Positions 45,283-56,989 of a stretch of 64,000 nucleotides of DNA are shown one piece after another. Each line of letters begins with the position of its first letter. Position 1 is the stretch's first letter. Origin of the DNA: Verpa conica. Its lineage: Eukaryota; Ascomycota; Pezizomycetes; Pezizales; Morchellaceae. Position numbers and translations under genes: made by a program. The notes under the pieces are model-generated. The model was not told the DNA's origin. It ran no database searches and saw nothing but the letters and a program-made list of their open reading frames with translations. The stretch lies in NCBI GenBank assembly GCA_033030425.1, contig JAUFSD010000024.1, positions 186,001 through 250,000 on the forward strand. Reading direction: 5' to 3'.

Positions 45283-48200
45283 GAGAAGGGGGACCCTGAG
45301 ATTCTTTTAGTGTTTTGGGTTTTTTTTCTTCATTCATTCTCTAATTTTATTTTATTTTATTTTATTTATTTTTTTCCCCTTTGGACGAGACGAAAATTAC
45401 AGCAGGACCAATTCCCAACTTCGCCCGCAGCGAGCAAGAGAGAGCAAGAGAGCAAGCAAGCGCAGTTCCCCACTGAATGAATTCGTGGGTTGGAAATGCC
45501 TATGTAAGGCTAGTCATTGGATCGACCATCCAAGTTTTTTTTTTTTTTTTTCAAAAGTAAGTCCTGACCAGAGCCCTCTCTATTGACAGTCTTTCGGTTG
45601 GGGCCAATGTTAGTTAGAGTTTCTGGGTACCATGTAGATGTGTTGCGTCCCTCCCCCCCCTCGGCATATTAAAAAAAGAGTTTGTATCTGTGATACCATC
45701 GCGTCTTTTTTTACGATTCTGTTACATGCCACCACCCATGCACCGCTAGAAGTAAGTGAAGAAAGGTTATGGGACTGGATACCTGCACGATACTAGACCG
45801 TCATGGCACAGGGTCACAAAATTAATGAAAGGGGGATGCTTGCAGGTTTCGCTCTGTCCGATAATCGATATTTACAAGTTTACAGGCTACCGTAGGGGGG
45901 GGGGGTGAAAGAGAGAGAGAAGAGGCCAAAAACATGAATTACAAACGACGATCATACATTTGTAATAGAATGGTTTTTTTTTTTCACCTGTGAAGTAGAA
46001 GAAAAAAACAATTCTCCAAACATAAAATGCAAGGCTGCTTTCTCTCTTTCTCTTTCTCTTTCTGCCTATCTGTCTATCTGTCATTGCCGTTAACCAGGGG
46101 AGACGGAGAGAGAGAATAGGGAAACTTGTTGATGGAGATCAGAGAACATACATCTAGACCCTGGAAAGGAGCTTTTACTCGCAGCACGATTCGCAAGGCA
46201 TGACAAAAATGTTGCGTGTTCTAAACGGCCCTGTGAGATGCAGTAGTGGTACATGGACCCCCCCCCGAATCCACTTTGGCTGGGGTGGCAGTAGTATGTC
46301 CAATTGATCGTGCGACGCATCAAATTTCAGAGTACTGGATGGCACTAAACTCGGGTCTGCAGAGAAGGCGACTCTGGGGTAAAGGGTCCCAAAAGAAGCA
46401 GTCAAGGAATTGTTCCAGATGGAGATTGATGGACGTCTAATTCGCCCCCCCCCGTGTGTGCTGGGACCAGGGCTACAACAACAACTATTTGCTTGGGCCC
46501 TTGGCCCAGATACGGATTTCTCCCATGTTGCTGACGCCGAATAAAACGGCTACACTACAATCTATTGGCGTACATACGCAATGTACAAACAAACATTTCC
46601 ATTCCAAGTAAGCCACCTCGCAACTCTATTAACGGATTTCTACAGTGTCTAGGGGGGGCCCTACGGCTTTCCGCCCCCGATCTCAGTGATTATCGTGAAT
46701 AGTATTCGCGATGGGCATTGCAATTTCTATTCGATGGCCTGTCCTTCACAGCTCAGCTTACACTCATTTCGTTGTCTCTTGATCCTGCCCATCGTTCCCA
46801 GCATCACCCCTACCCCCCCGTATCTATGTGGGGTGGGGCCAATATGTGTAGCTCTCTACTAAATCCTGCTAAATGCCAATGATCGATAGTAGCCAGCCTG
46901 GACTAGGTTTGAGGCGTGCAAGTAATCCTTACGGCTTTCGCACTCGATTCCCGCGCTGCACCACATACCAGCTTATTTGCAACGTATGGATAACCGCGTC
47001 GACTTCATTGAGGGCCAGTCCGTCGAATTCTCCCTAGGGCGCCACTGTACTCCGCAATCAATAACCCCATGCAAGTACCAAAGCAAAGCAAAAGATCTGA
47101 AGCACTACACCTCATCAGGCTGGTCTTGAATCGGGAATTTTACAATGGATAATCGAACCCCCTTCACTCTTTGCGAAACCCCCATTTTTACCTATTCTGT
47201 AACTCTCAATACCTCCCCTCCCCCCCACCCATCGTATGCTTCATTCCCTTACTGACGGACTGCCAACAACGCAGATGTAAGTATGCTACGATCATCGTAG
47301 TGGGGAAAGCTATGAGGCAAGATAGAAGTCTAGACGGGCCTAGTCCATCCAGGCAGACAAGACAACATAGGCGGGTACGTTCCGGGAGAGCTGCTGACTA
47401 GCTTCCTGTAGGGCAGATCCCTCGAAGGGGTATAATACGATGTATAGCACTGTCTGTAACAATGCATCCGGGAAGGGGGAAGCAATCAAGGGAGGGATGA
47501 CACATCATCTACCTTTGCCTCATTTAGTATTTACACACCCTAACCAACACCTATTGCAAACTATCCGTGCTTATTGCCTTCTGGCCTACCTTCTTGGAAG
47601 CTTTCTGGAGTTCCTTGAACCTTCGTTGTCCCCTCGGATGGACTCGGATAATGAACGAATAGGATAGTCGAGCCGTCAGTGCGCGGCAGCGAGACAGCAT
47701 AAGATAAAAAAATGCTAGGTCTAGCTGGCCAGTTTATACATATCACACTAGTGTTATGCAATATTCGCATAAGTACGCCCCTCCCAAGCCTAACCGGGGA
47801 ACCTCCAATCATACTGCATGAGGCTGAAAGAAAGAGGAAAAAACAAGAATCCTTGGAAAATATTCAAGACGGGAGACCCTGGAGATCTAAAAACACTTTT
47901 TGATGTCTCGCCTCGCTCGCTCACACTCTCTCCCTCACTCTGCCTGAATGGAAACATGGAACATAGCGAGGATCACGGAAGAACGAGGCACGCACAGACA
48001 AGCTCGTGTGCTCAGGTAGAATGACAGGCTTTGGCTCTCTCTCTATCTGTTTCTCGGTACTACCAAAGCGGCTCAAGAGCGGGTGCTCTCCAAGGGTGTT
48101 GCGAGAGGGGAGACGAGAGCGGAACGGCAGGTGAAGGAGTGGAAATTCACCAAAAAAAAAAGAAAAAGAAAATCGAAATTTCAAAAGAGAGAATCCCTGA

Positions 48201-49549
48201 AAGCGGCGACCGCCACTCCATAAGAGTTAGACAGATTTCTACTCACTGAGTGAAAAGTGTTGAAAGTCTCTCTTCCTCTCTCTTCCCTCGTTGAGGATAA
48301 TTCAAACTGAACTGCCGTCCCGCGGAACGGCTTCTCGCAGATCAAGAGGTTTGGTAAATTGGATCTTTTTTCTCCCTTCCCTTTCTTGCCTTTCTATTTC
48401 TCTTCCCAGGTGTACCACATGGTCCGTGTTTCGGTAGTTCTATAGTCAGTAAAAACCGAAATACATAGATTGGCTTACGGGTAGAATTCAAGGTTCCGAA
48501 GAGAATTTGCGTGCCTTGTCTTTACTGGCTCCGAGAAAGATGTTTTACTGATGATTACTGATGCACGTGAGCTACGGGTCTAAAGGTGCTGGGTTAGGGA
48601 TCTCGAGAGTAAGGCTGCAGGGGGGGCAAGTGGGATAGGGTTTGGTGGCCAAGAGCCTGTGGCTTGAGAGCAAGGGCTAACCTTGAATTGGGGCCGGTAC
48701 CCGACTCCCGAGGCTTTTCGGCTTTCAAGCAACGATATCCCTGCTATAGGATTAGGTGAGAAAGCCCCAGCCCCCCCAAAAGAGCAAAAAGACACGACAA
48801 CGTGGATGCTTAGCGCCGCCGCCTACGAGAGCGAGCGTCTACTCCCGCGTGTGCGGAGAAGCTGCCAAAAAAACATGGCTGCATTGACTCCCTGAGGGCT
48901 GCCGTGGAAGCGGTGGAGAAACAGTCATGGAAACATGTTTGTGGCGAAAGAAGGTGGCATGGAAGGACTGCATAGCATATATCTACTCTAGCTGCATAAA
49001 AACAACGGATGGTGGAACTGCACCTGAAGGCAAATTCCGACGATGGTAGATTATCCTGTGATCAGTAGGAGGGATTAAGGGTGTATATCAAGAGAATATA
49101 TATACATACTCACACACATGATGTGGTGGGTTGACTGTCAAGGGGCCAACTATGGCGTCTTCGTTTCAGGGTCCAAAGCACGTCATTGCACCTGGCACTA
49201 GAGCGGGGGGGAAACAACCTCCTTCGTGGGCATAGAAAAGTTTCTCTTCTCACGATACCCCTCTTCATCATCGATTGAACCTCTTGTGCACTAGCTGATA
49301 CCCATTCCCCTTTATCCTTCACCTGCTTCAGAGCATAGTGCGAAAGAGAGATATATTCTGAGAAAAGTGAGCTTTCACATGTCCCCCTACAACAGAGTAA
49401 TTGGCTTGCTCAATTGAATCTTGCAGATCGTTGCAGCTGACCCCTCTCAAACGTTGAAGTACCCCGCTCCCTGAGCCTCATCGTTTTAACCCCCCCAATT
49501 GAAATCACCGGTTTGGCTTTTGCCTTTTGCTCATTTCTCCGATACAATC

Positions 49550-50620
49550 ATGGCAACGTGAGTGGCCGTCAACCGAGCTTTCCCTCAATGCGGATCTATG
49601 AACATAATGAAACTAATAATTTCTTCCATTTCTTCCTGTGGGTAATAAAGCAACATTACGTGGCATGCGGGTCTTACACGTGAAGAGCGTAATACTCTTC
49701 GTAAACAGCAGGGCTTCACGATATGGCTTACGGGCTTGTCGGCGTCGGGGAAATCGACAATCGCTACGGCGTTGGAGCAACATTTGCTACACAACGACGT
49801 TGCCGCGTACAGATTGGATGGTATGTACCGTTTGCTCATTTCTGCCTGTTTATTGCCTTGTTTTATTCCCATCGAGTGCATGGTGCTATGCACTCGCAGT
49901 AAACCATCGCTGCATCGCATGACAGCTTGTTTGAAATAATATTTTTTTTCTATCTCCCCAGCAAGGGGTGTGTTTTTTTTTGGTATTAGTGGTACTCGGA
50001 ATCACGATATTGGACAGAACCAATTGATTGGGTACTGACTCCCTTCGTTCACGAGGTCACAGGGGACAATGTCCGTTTCGGCCTAAACAAAGACCTTGGA
50101 TTCTCTGAGAAGGACCGTAATGAGAACATCCGCCGTATAGCTGAGGTATGTAATCTTCTCACCGCCGTGTGCCCGCCGCCCCCGCTCCCGCTCCCCTTTA
50201 CATTCGCCACTCGACGCCATCTTTGCTAACAGCCACCTCTTTTTTCTTTTTTTCCTTTACTATCAGGTATCCAAGCTGTTTGCGGACTCGTCCACAATCG
50301 CCATCACCTCTTTCATCTCTCCCTATGTTGCGGACCGTGCCGCAGCCCGGAGCGTTCACGAATCAATCCCGTTCATCGAGGTTCACATTGATATCCCTAT
50401 TGAGATTGCTGAGTCTCGCGATCCCAAGGGTCTCTACAAGAAGGCTCGAGCGGGGGAGATCAAAGAATTTACCGGGATTTCAGCCCCCTACGAAGCGCCC
50501 AAGAACCCGGAACTTAGGATCGAGACGAACAAAGTGAGCGTTGAAGAAGCGGTCAAGATCATCGTGGATTACCTAGAAGAGAAAGGCTTGTTGAAGTTGG
50601 AAAAGAAGACGGTTGTTTGA
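49550..50620 (+). CDS. MET14: adenylylsulfate (APS) kinase (4 exons)
   Basis: It phosphorylates adenosine-5'-phosphosulfate to PAPS in sulfate assimilation, in the cytosol. Exons are 49550-49557, 49651-49820, 50063-50145 and 50267-50620, giving 204 residues, close to yeast Met14. The first exon is 8 nt (ATGGCAAC), so the N-terminus reads [20 protein letters not shown]. The P-loop GLSASGKS is at residues 31-38, followed by [40 protein letters not shown] and [16 protein letters not shown], then [40 protein letters not shown] and [13 protein letters not shown]. All family motifs are intact. The second intron is 242 nt and interrupts the LDGDN motif in phase 1. This is the stand-alone kinase, not a sulfurylase fusion. 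Confidence 0.96.
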
Positions 50621-51072
50621 ATTAGGTATCGCGAGAGTGAGTAAGCTGTGGCGTTTGGGAATAACTGCCGGGAGATGAGGCCAGGGGGGGGAGAAGGAGG
50701 GTGGATGAGCGAAACAATCTCAGATGCCTACTTTTCTCGCCTACTTTCTGCAAATCAAAAAAGAAAAGATTATCTACTATTGCCAGGATTGAGTCACTAC
50801 GTGCATATTGATATCGCCTACTCGTGGGGAAGTGTTTGTTTGGTACTGAATCCTCAGCCCAGATTTTGTTTCAAATCCCTATCCCTCCAATGAAAGACCA
50901 CAGTTCATATCTCTGAGCGGTGAGTATGGAAGAAGCCAATCGACATTGACATATTAATCCCAGTGGACTCTCAAACATGAGTTATTTAGAGATAGATAAA
51001 CAAAATAAAAAATACAGAAATAAAAATATAAAATCAAGAAAAAAAGGGGGGCGATGTGGGGGGTTACCCGCT
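50621..51072. other. intergenic, convergent 3' ends
   Basis: Short spacer with A-rich and G-rich tracts; nothing recognised. Confidence 0.5.
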
Positions 51073-51444
51073 CTAAGTCAACAACCAAACCCACTCGACA
51101 AGCTCCAATCTGTTTCTTGAGATGTGATTCTGGTCACCTTTGAAGCATGTTACGCAGCCCGGCGAGGAAGATTTACCGCAGGAGCTTGCACGGGACTAAA
51201 TTGATAGGTGAATAACAGAGATTGCACCTACCTGGATCATGGGAATCTTGCCGCCGTCGTCAGTCATGTCGTTTCCGTCGGTGAAGACGGGATTGTGACA
51301 GATGAGTAGATGAGCAGATGGAGCAAGGAAACTGCTCGAACAACCAGTTAACCGCTCTGAGACGTCGAAATAAACATCCCAGCGCCCAGTTAGTAATTTG
51401 TCTATCTCACATCCCACATCCCATTCTGGAACCCCACTTACCAT
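51073..51444 (-). CDS. possible small cysteine-containing protein (2 exons)
   Basis: Exon 51444-51232 ends at a GTAGGT donor after NPVFTDGNDMTDDGGKIPMI plus Q. A 36-nt intron (acceptor AATTTAG) leads in phase 0 to 51195-51073, reading SRASSCGKSSSPGCVTCFKG and on to a stop, 111 residues in all. The block from HNPVFTDG to PGCVTC looks protein-like and carries C-x7-C-x2-C spacing. The upstream part (MVSGVPEWDVG...) may instead be an intron, because GTAAGT directly follows the ATG and TTACTAAC lies downstream; then the protein would begin M-RLTGCSS. The intron is very short, which lowers confidence. The family is not recognised. Confidence 0.35.
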
Positions 51445-52030
51445 TAAGGGGTTTAGTGCTGTTGGTTATCCTTGTGTTATGGTCAAAGCTCGCAAGGCTT
51501 TCCCCCACAATATTTCTTTTTAATTAAAGCAACAAGCAATGTAGGCAGCAAAATGCCTTCTTGCCTACTTTACGAGTACCAAGATTATCATACATCCCCC
51601 CACCACAATCACCGTGCACTATAGCCCAGTCACTGGACTAGACGGAAACCTTTAGTCAACGCTTCCCCTCCCGCAAAAATAAAAAAAAAACAGGTCCATG
51701 GTTCTATCCCCCTTGAGCTCTCCCAGCGAATGGGTCCGATGTGATATACCTTGTGTGTTTCATGACTTGAGCGATATCAATATGCGGTTTCAGGAGCCGT
51801 AGAAATCGCTATGGTCGAAATGGGTGCTCGGAGATCCAGTCTGTCTGATAACCCAGGTTCCTTCCCCAACAATCGAACCAAAGCGAATGAAATTAAAATA
51901 GGGAAGTATCCTGTGTGATAAATATGTTCATAGACTATCACTCGTATTGCTCGTGGGGGGAGAAATGGTAGATTTAGCCTAGCCTATCTGTATGTGGGGG
52001 ATCTTGATTTTTTTTCTTTTCCACTAGCTG

Positions 52031-52450
52031 GCCGGCCCGTTTTTGTATCGATATGCCCGTACAGCATCTCAGTCTACCTTCTCTCCCCCCACGAGATACC
52101 CGGGGCGACTATGCCTCCGGACCTAAGAACGGAGGACTCTATGCCTGTACGTGGAGGTCCTTGCGATCTATGAGTTTTAGCGGCCCGTTTTGTAGTATCG
52201 ATGGGGCTATATCGATATCCCTTCCCATGGGATTACCCCCACGGGCTTCCGAGACGCTATCGAGACCCGAAGAAATACGGAGTTCCTAGCTAGGATGCGT
52301 GGAGGTCTTCGCGTCTGCCTCACGATCCTTTTAGTCTCCTGCTTGTCATTTAGCGGCCCGTTTCCGTAGAATCAGCAATGTATGTACCCCACCTAGCCCG
52401 AATTTCGCCACTCTGCCGAGGACCCAAACCCCCCCGAGGAGGTGAAGACG
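52031..52450. repeat. degenerate direct repeat, about 150-170 bp period, three units
   Basis: GGCCCGTTT followed by TGTA or CGTA occurs at 52034, 52182 and 52355. Between them, CGTGGAGGTCCTTGCGATCT near 52150 matches GCGTGGAGGTCTTCGCGTCT near 52298, and CCCCACGAGATACCC matches CCCCACGGGCTTCCG. The similarity is patchy, so the units are old. Local G+C is clearly higher than in the flanks. Confidence 0.6.
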
Positions 52451-52783
52451 TGGAAAAAGGGCCACCCCGCGATCCGTATATTCTTAGTGTTCTCGATAGT
52501 GCGTTGGAGGTTGAACAACTGTACCGTACCGATGCACCGTAGTTGGAAACCCGGCCGCGTGGGCGAGACATACGGAATGGGACAATGCAAAGATGGGGAA
52601 TTCCAAGGTACATAGCGCTACTTTAGTTACACAACACCTCTCCTCGTACCTAGAAGAGGGAAAGGTTCGATTAAGCTCATCCCATATCCTAGCTTTGGAT
52701 CGAAGCGGTGATTTTATTCGGGTTCTTGCGTTAGATAATCCTAGCTAGAAAAGGAAAAAAAAACAAAAAAAAAGAGAGAGTAC

Positions 52784-52805
52784 GTGTGTGTGTGTGTGTG
52801 TGTGT
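52784..52805. repeat. (GT)11 microsatellite
   Basis: Eleven perfect GT units, following an A-rich/AG-rich stretch. Confidence 0.9.
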
Positions 52806-55800
52806 TTGTGTTAGATCGTAACTACATGTAGAATAAAGGTCAATGCAAGTGGGAAAAAAAAGGAATCTGCTAATAGTCTTATTTTAACGCGCACCCGAGT
52901 ATTCTCCAGCAACAATCTCCGTGGATGAATGGGACTTTTCTATATTATTATTAATTATTTACAAGGGGCATGAGTGGGGCGGTGGCAGTGGTAAAATGGG
53001 AGGGAGCAAGCTCGTCATCTACGGCATGTATGTCAATGCGTTCCCATTACACTGGGTCTAGCGGTGAGTGGAGCGAATGAGTGCCAAGCTAGTGGTGAAA
53101 TTTTTCTCGGGAGAGTTACATGGGAATGTCGTGACTACAGTCAGCTCAAGAGTGGTGGTGATGGTTGGAGGAGAGCAACTATACGGGACCATATGATGAA
53201 CTGGGGGGGGGTGAACTTCTAATGGATATATTAACTTATCAGCTGTGTAAGGGGGGGGGAAGGGAAGGTTGGTGAGAGAAAAAAAACAACAACAACGCAT
53301 TTTTGCGACAATCTATGTAGGAATATACCGGGTAGGTCCAATCACCAGTCTCGGAGAAGAGGGTGGTGGAGGAGTAGGAGATTCGGAGGAAACCTCCAGC
53401 TCATACATGTAGTTCCTGCAGTAGTGTACCCTCCGCTGTGCTGGATCCAATACAATGTTCCCCACCCTCCTAAGAATAAGTAATCACTGGTAGATAGATC
53501 GACTGTTTCGATTTGCCGTTTCTGCAGTTTCGATCTGCTGTTTGAGATTATTGTGTTAACTCTACAGACATTTCAACCTAAAATCGACGTATCCCGTGAT
53601 GCTGTAAGACCCGAGAAATGTTTCTAACATCTAGGAAAAACTTCGGAGGAGTCTGAAACAAAACGGTGGGGGGGAGAGTACAATACGGAAGAAAGAAAAA
53701 AAAAGAGTTAATTTGTCTAGTAAGGTATATTTTTTAGTTCGGGTTTTAGCACGTAGCTCAGCTCTTCAAGAGAATGGGTTAATCTACTGAATTACCGTGG
53801 GAAAATTTGCCACATTATCAGCTGATGTATTTTGGAGAGCTGAAGTCGGAGCTCTGAGGTGGTACAGAATGTCATGCATGTTCTCAATGGGGATTATAGG
53901 GGAAGCTATAATTGTTTGGTCATGTAATATCACTCGATATGGTTGAACGAAGCTTGTGCAACCCTACTCAAAACCTATGATGTTTGGGCTAGGGGTCATC
54001 CTGAATATATTTTTTTCCCCTTTGTAATATAAGTAAATATAAGGGGGGCTACAATAAGCAATAGCTATGACGTCTAGGACCCGGTCTACTATATGCCTTG
54101 TCCTGCTGCCTTACTATTGAGGGATTAGTAATTCTAAGGTTATTTGAAATCTAGAAAGGGGCGTTTTTCTTTCCGGAAGAAAATCAACTATCTATAAGGA
54201 GGTGTGGGGTCCTAAACCGTGGTGGGAGCTGTCAGCCAAAAGTTCTAGACATGTGAAGTATATAAAGACCTTGGGCTTAAAATATACATTTAGTTGTAGC
54301 GCCAAGACTTGGGTATAATTGTACAACCTATCTTGGCCTTATCCCTGCTTAATATAAGTAAGATTAAAGAATATTATAGTAAATATTACTAACTGCTTAT
54401 TACCTCTCCCCTACGCAAGAGAACTCTAAGAACCTGTAGTAAGTGTCGGGTATTAGTTCGGGGTTTTTCTCGGATTTAAGTTGTATAACTAACTTGGCTT
54501 ATGTGATGGTGTGACTTTTTCACTAGGGCCTAAAGCCTTTTTTACTAAGTCCAGAGTATTTACTATTGTCTATTGACTCCGAAAAGAGTACCAAGGGTCT
54601 ATTTTTCAATCTTTCTGATACCTTAGTTTTGCTCCTACTTTGCTTTGGTCGATGATTACTTATTAGTATGTAGGATTAACTTCTGGAGATTTTTTTTACA
54701 TCGTAGACATGGGATCTGCCCCTCGCAAAAGTTATTTTGTTTCACTAGCATCTATTTCGCTTTACGCTTTACTAGTGAGTGACCCTACTTTACTAGTTAT
54801 ATTTATAGATTGATACTTAAATGGACTCTTTATCGCTAGCTATATGGTAGTGCTGGAGATGAATGCGTATAGGTGGTATGTTCGTGTGGTAGGGTTAGGG
54901 TTCTTGTTTTTCAGCGTTTCATTAGTTATGTCACTGGGGGTCAACTGGCAGGCGCTTACATGCCACATCCACGCAATGAGGGGCGGCACAAACATGTGAT
55001 TATCTCAATGTACCAACAAATTATTTTGTAAGTTAAGGATAATAAGAACGCTGTGGTAATCTCAATCTGCAGTGCAGGTGCTATATGAATATAAATTTCA
55101 TTGTTATGGTTATTAGAGCAACCTGTTATAAATTTAAACCTCTACCACAGTACAAGAAATTCTAGCCCCTCACACTCATACTACCTCGGTAGTCCCTTTG
55201 GTGCTATATCTCGCCTCATCAGCTCCCCATTCCTAGATCTTTCCTGTCGACTCATGTTTCTTCTACTGTACCTGTGCGATTCTAGAGGCTGTGTTGATTA
55301 GCTACACTGTGCACTACTAGGACTTTATCCTGCATCTAGAATACTATCTAGAGAGAGAGAGAGGGCCTATCTTTATCTTTATCCTCGGGATTGATAGGGC
55401 TGGTGGTGTGGGTGAACGTAAACGTCGTTTGAGAACTTTTCACGGTAGAAGTCTTCGAATAGGTTAGTAGTGCGGCCTCTGACAAGGTGGATGTAGGTTC
55501 TGGATTTATCTTTTGACGGTGTGAATGAGGTTGGAGTGTTTATGTAGAGTTGGCTAATATACTGGAATATAGTATAGAACTGGACTGCCTCTTCGAAATA
55601 CTAGGATGATCTATAATTAGGTCACCAGTGGGCTAATTGGCATGTAAGTCCGTTAATAAAAATAAGTAACAATGATATAGAGCTAGCTCACTAATATTAG
55701 TGTACTGTACTTATGATAAATTCATTCATTCAATATTAGTGTACTACTCATGGATTATCACTCGAGGCTTGAGCCTTTGAAGTTTTTTTTTTTTCCCCTC

Positions 55801-56150
55801 ATGAATCCTTGGGAGTAATTTAAGTCTTGGACTAGGGCTCGAGACGTAAGAGTATTAAAGGTACTTATATTGACCTATAGGTAGGATAATTGTGGATCAT
55901 CATAGTATTCCAGATAGGTGGTCTAGTTTTGTACTGTTTTCCGGCGTGTTGGTCATTGGCTCTACTAATAGTGGCGAGATTCATTTTTGACACATTTGCT
56001 CTTCCGTGTTTTTCTATGGCGTGAGGCTTTGTATGGCTAATATAGCCCTGGAATCTTTGCGTAGAGATGAATTTAAGGGTGCTATACATGAATCTCGGAT
56101 ACTGCTACGCAAGGAGAAATAAGCTCCTTAAATGACAGACTCAGGCGTTA

Positions 56151-56270
56151 GATCCCAACAAAAGTTTTCTTCTCCTATGAATAAGGTATTCCTACTCCCC
56201 ACCCGTCCTACTTTGGCTAACTTAGATGTCTCGCTCAACCAAGGACTTAGAAAGATCTTTGTTGGGATTC
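56151..56270. mobile_element. short inverted-repeat element with TA flanks (candidate MITE)
   Basis: The left end begins GATCCCAACAAA; the right end on the opposite strand begins GAATCCCAACAAA. TA lies immediately outside both ends (56149-56150 and 56271-56272). At 120 bp with 12-13-bp inverted ends it fits a miniature mariner/pogo derivative, but the repeats are short and chance is not excluded. Confidence 0.45.
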
Positions 56271-56989
56271 TAGAACCGTTACAATGTTTGAAGAGTGCTA
56301 AGTGATTCTTTCTAAATTGCTCTACTAGAGTTCATATATAGCTACTAATTGATTCTTAAATCAGGGCATATTACGTATAACGCCCTACAGAGGTGAATGG
56401 ACGTGTGTAAGTATAGCTTGAGTCTTTTTCAAACTAACCGGGATTTTCTCCTTTCCAAGCAACTGATACTAAGGGGCATTCTAAGGCAATAAATGAATGA
56501 ATTATTCAAAATACATAGCGTTCTAAGATAATTTAAGTATACGTATTGCTTATCTTGTTTTTGGGTGTGAACCACTGAACCCTCTGTTTGTTCTATGGAC
56601 AATTGATATTTGTGTGCTCGTATTTGGTCTACTAGAGGTGATTCCTGTCTCGGGGTTTATAGACATATATCTTCTATAAGCTGTTGTTAATTGGGCCGCT
56701 CCCTAAGTTTTGGATGTCAAGCGGGCGCCCTTTATACATTAAAACCATAATTTATCTCTTTGGGGTTATGGTAAAGTCTTGATTATAATATAATGAGGAC
56801 ATAAAAGTAGTATTTGGTTGTTTTGACCTCGGCAAGTAGGTTACGTGACACTCGAGAGCCACGTGACAAGCGTACCCCGCCAAATTGCGCTAACGGTTTT
56901 GGGCGTATACTCTTTCGTCATGGGCTTCAACTTCTAAACACCAACTCCAGCCTCATTTCATATCCACGAGGATAACTCCAGTATCGACA

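Larger units (their letters stand above)
43188..49549. other. 6.4-kb region without a recognisable gene
   Basis: Long homopolymers (poly-T at 45262-45282 and about 45535-45551, poly-A near 45009-45024), CT and CA microsatellites, and no frame with protein-like composition longer than about 120 codons. It probably contains the promoter and long leader of the 342-aa gene on the left and the APS kinase promoter on the right. Confidence 0.45.
51445..56989. other. 5.5-kb AT-rich region, repeats only
   Basis: No gene recognised. It contains a degenerate repeat block at 52031-52450, a GT microsatellite, a 24-bp-period short repeat near 53502-53542 (GTTTCGATYTGCYGTTT twice) and a small inverted-repeat element at 56151-56270. 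From about 53700 onward it is AT-rich and lacks any frame above about 75 codons. Confidence 0.5.
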
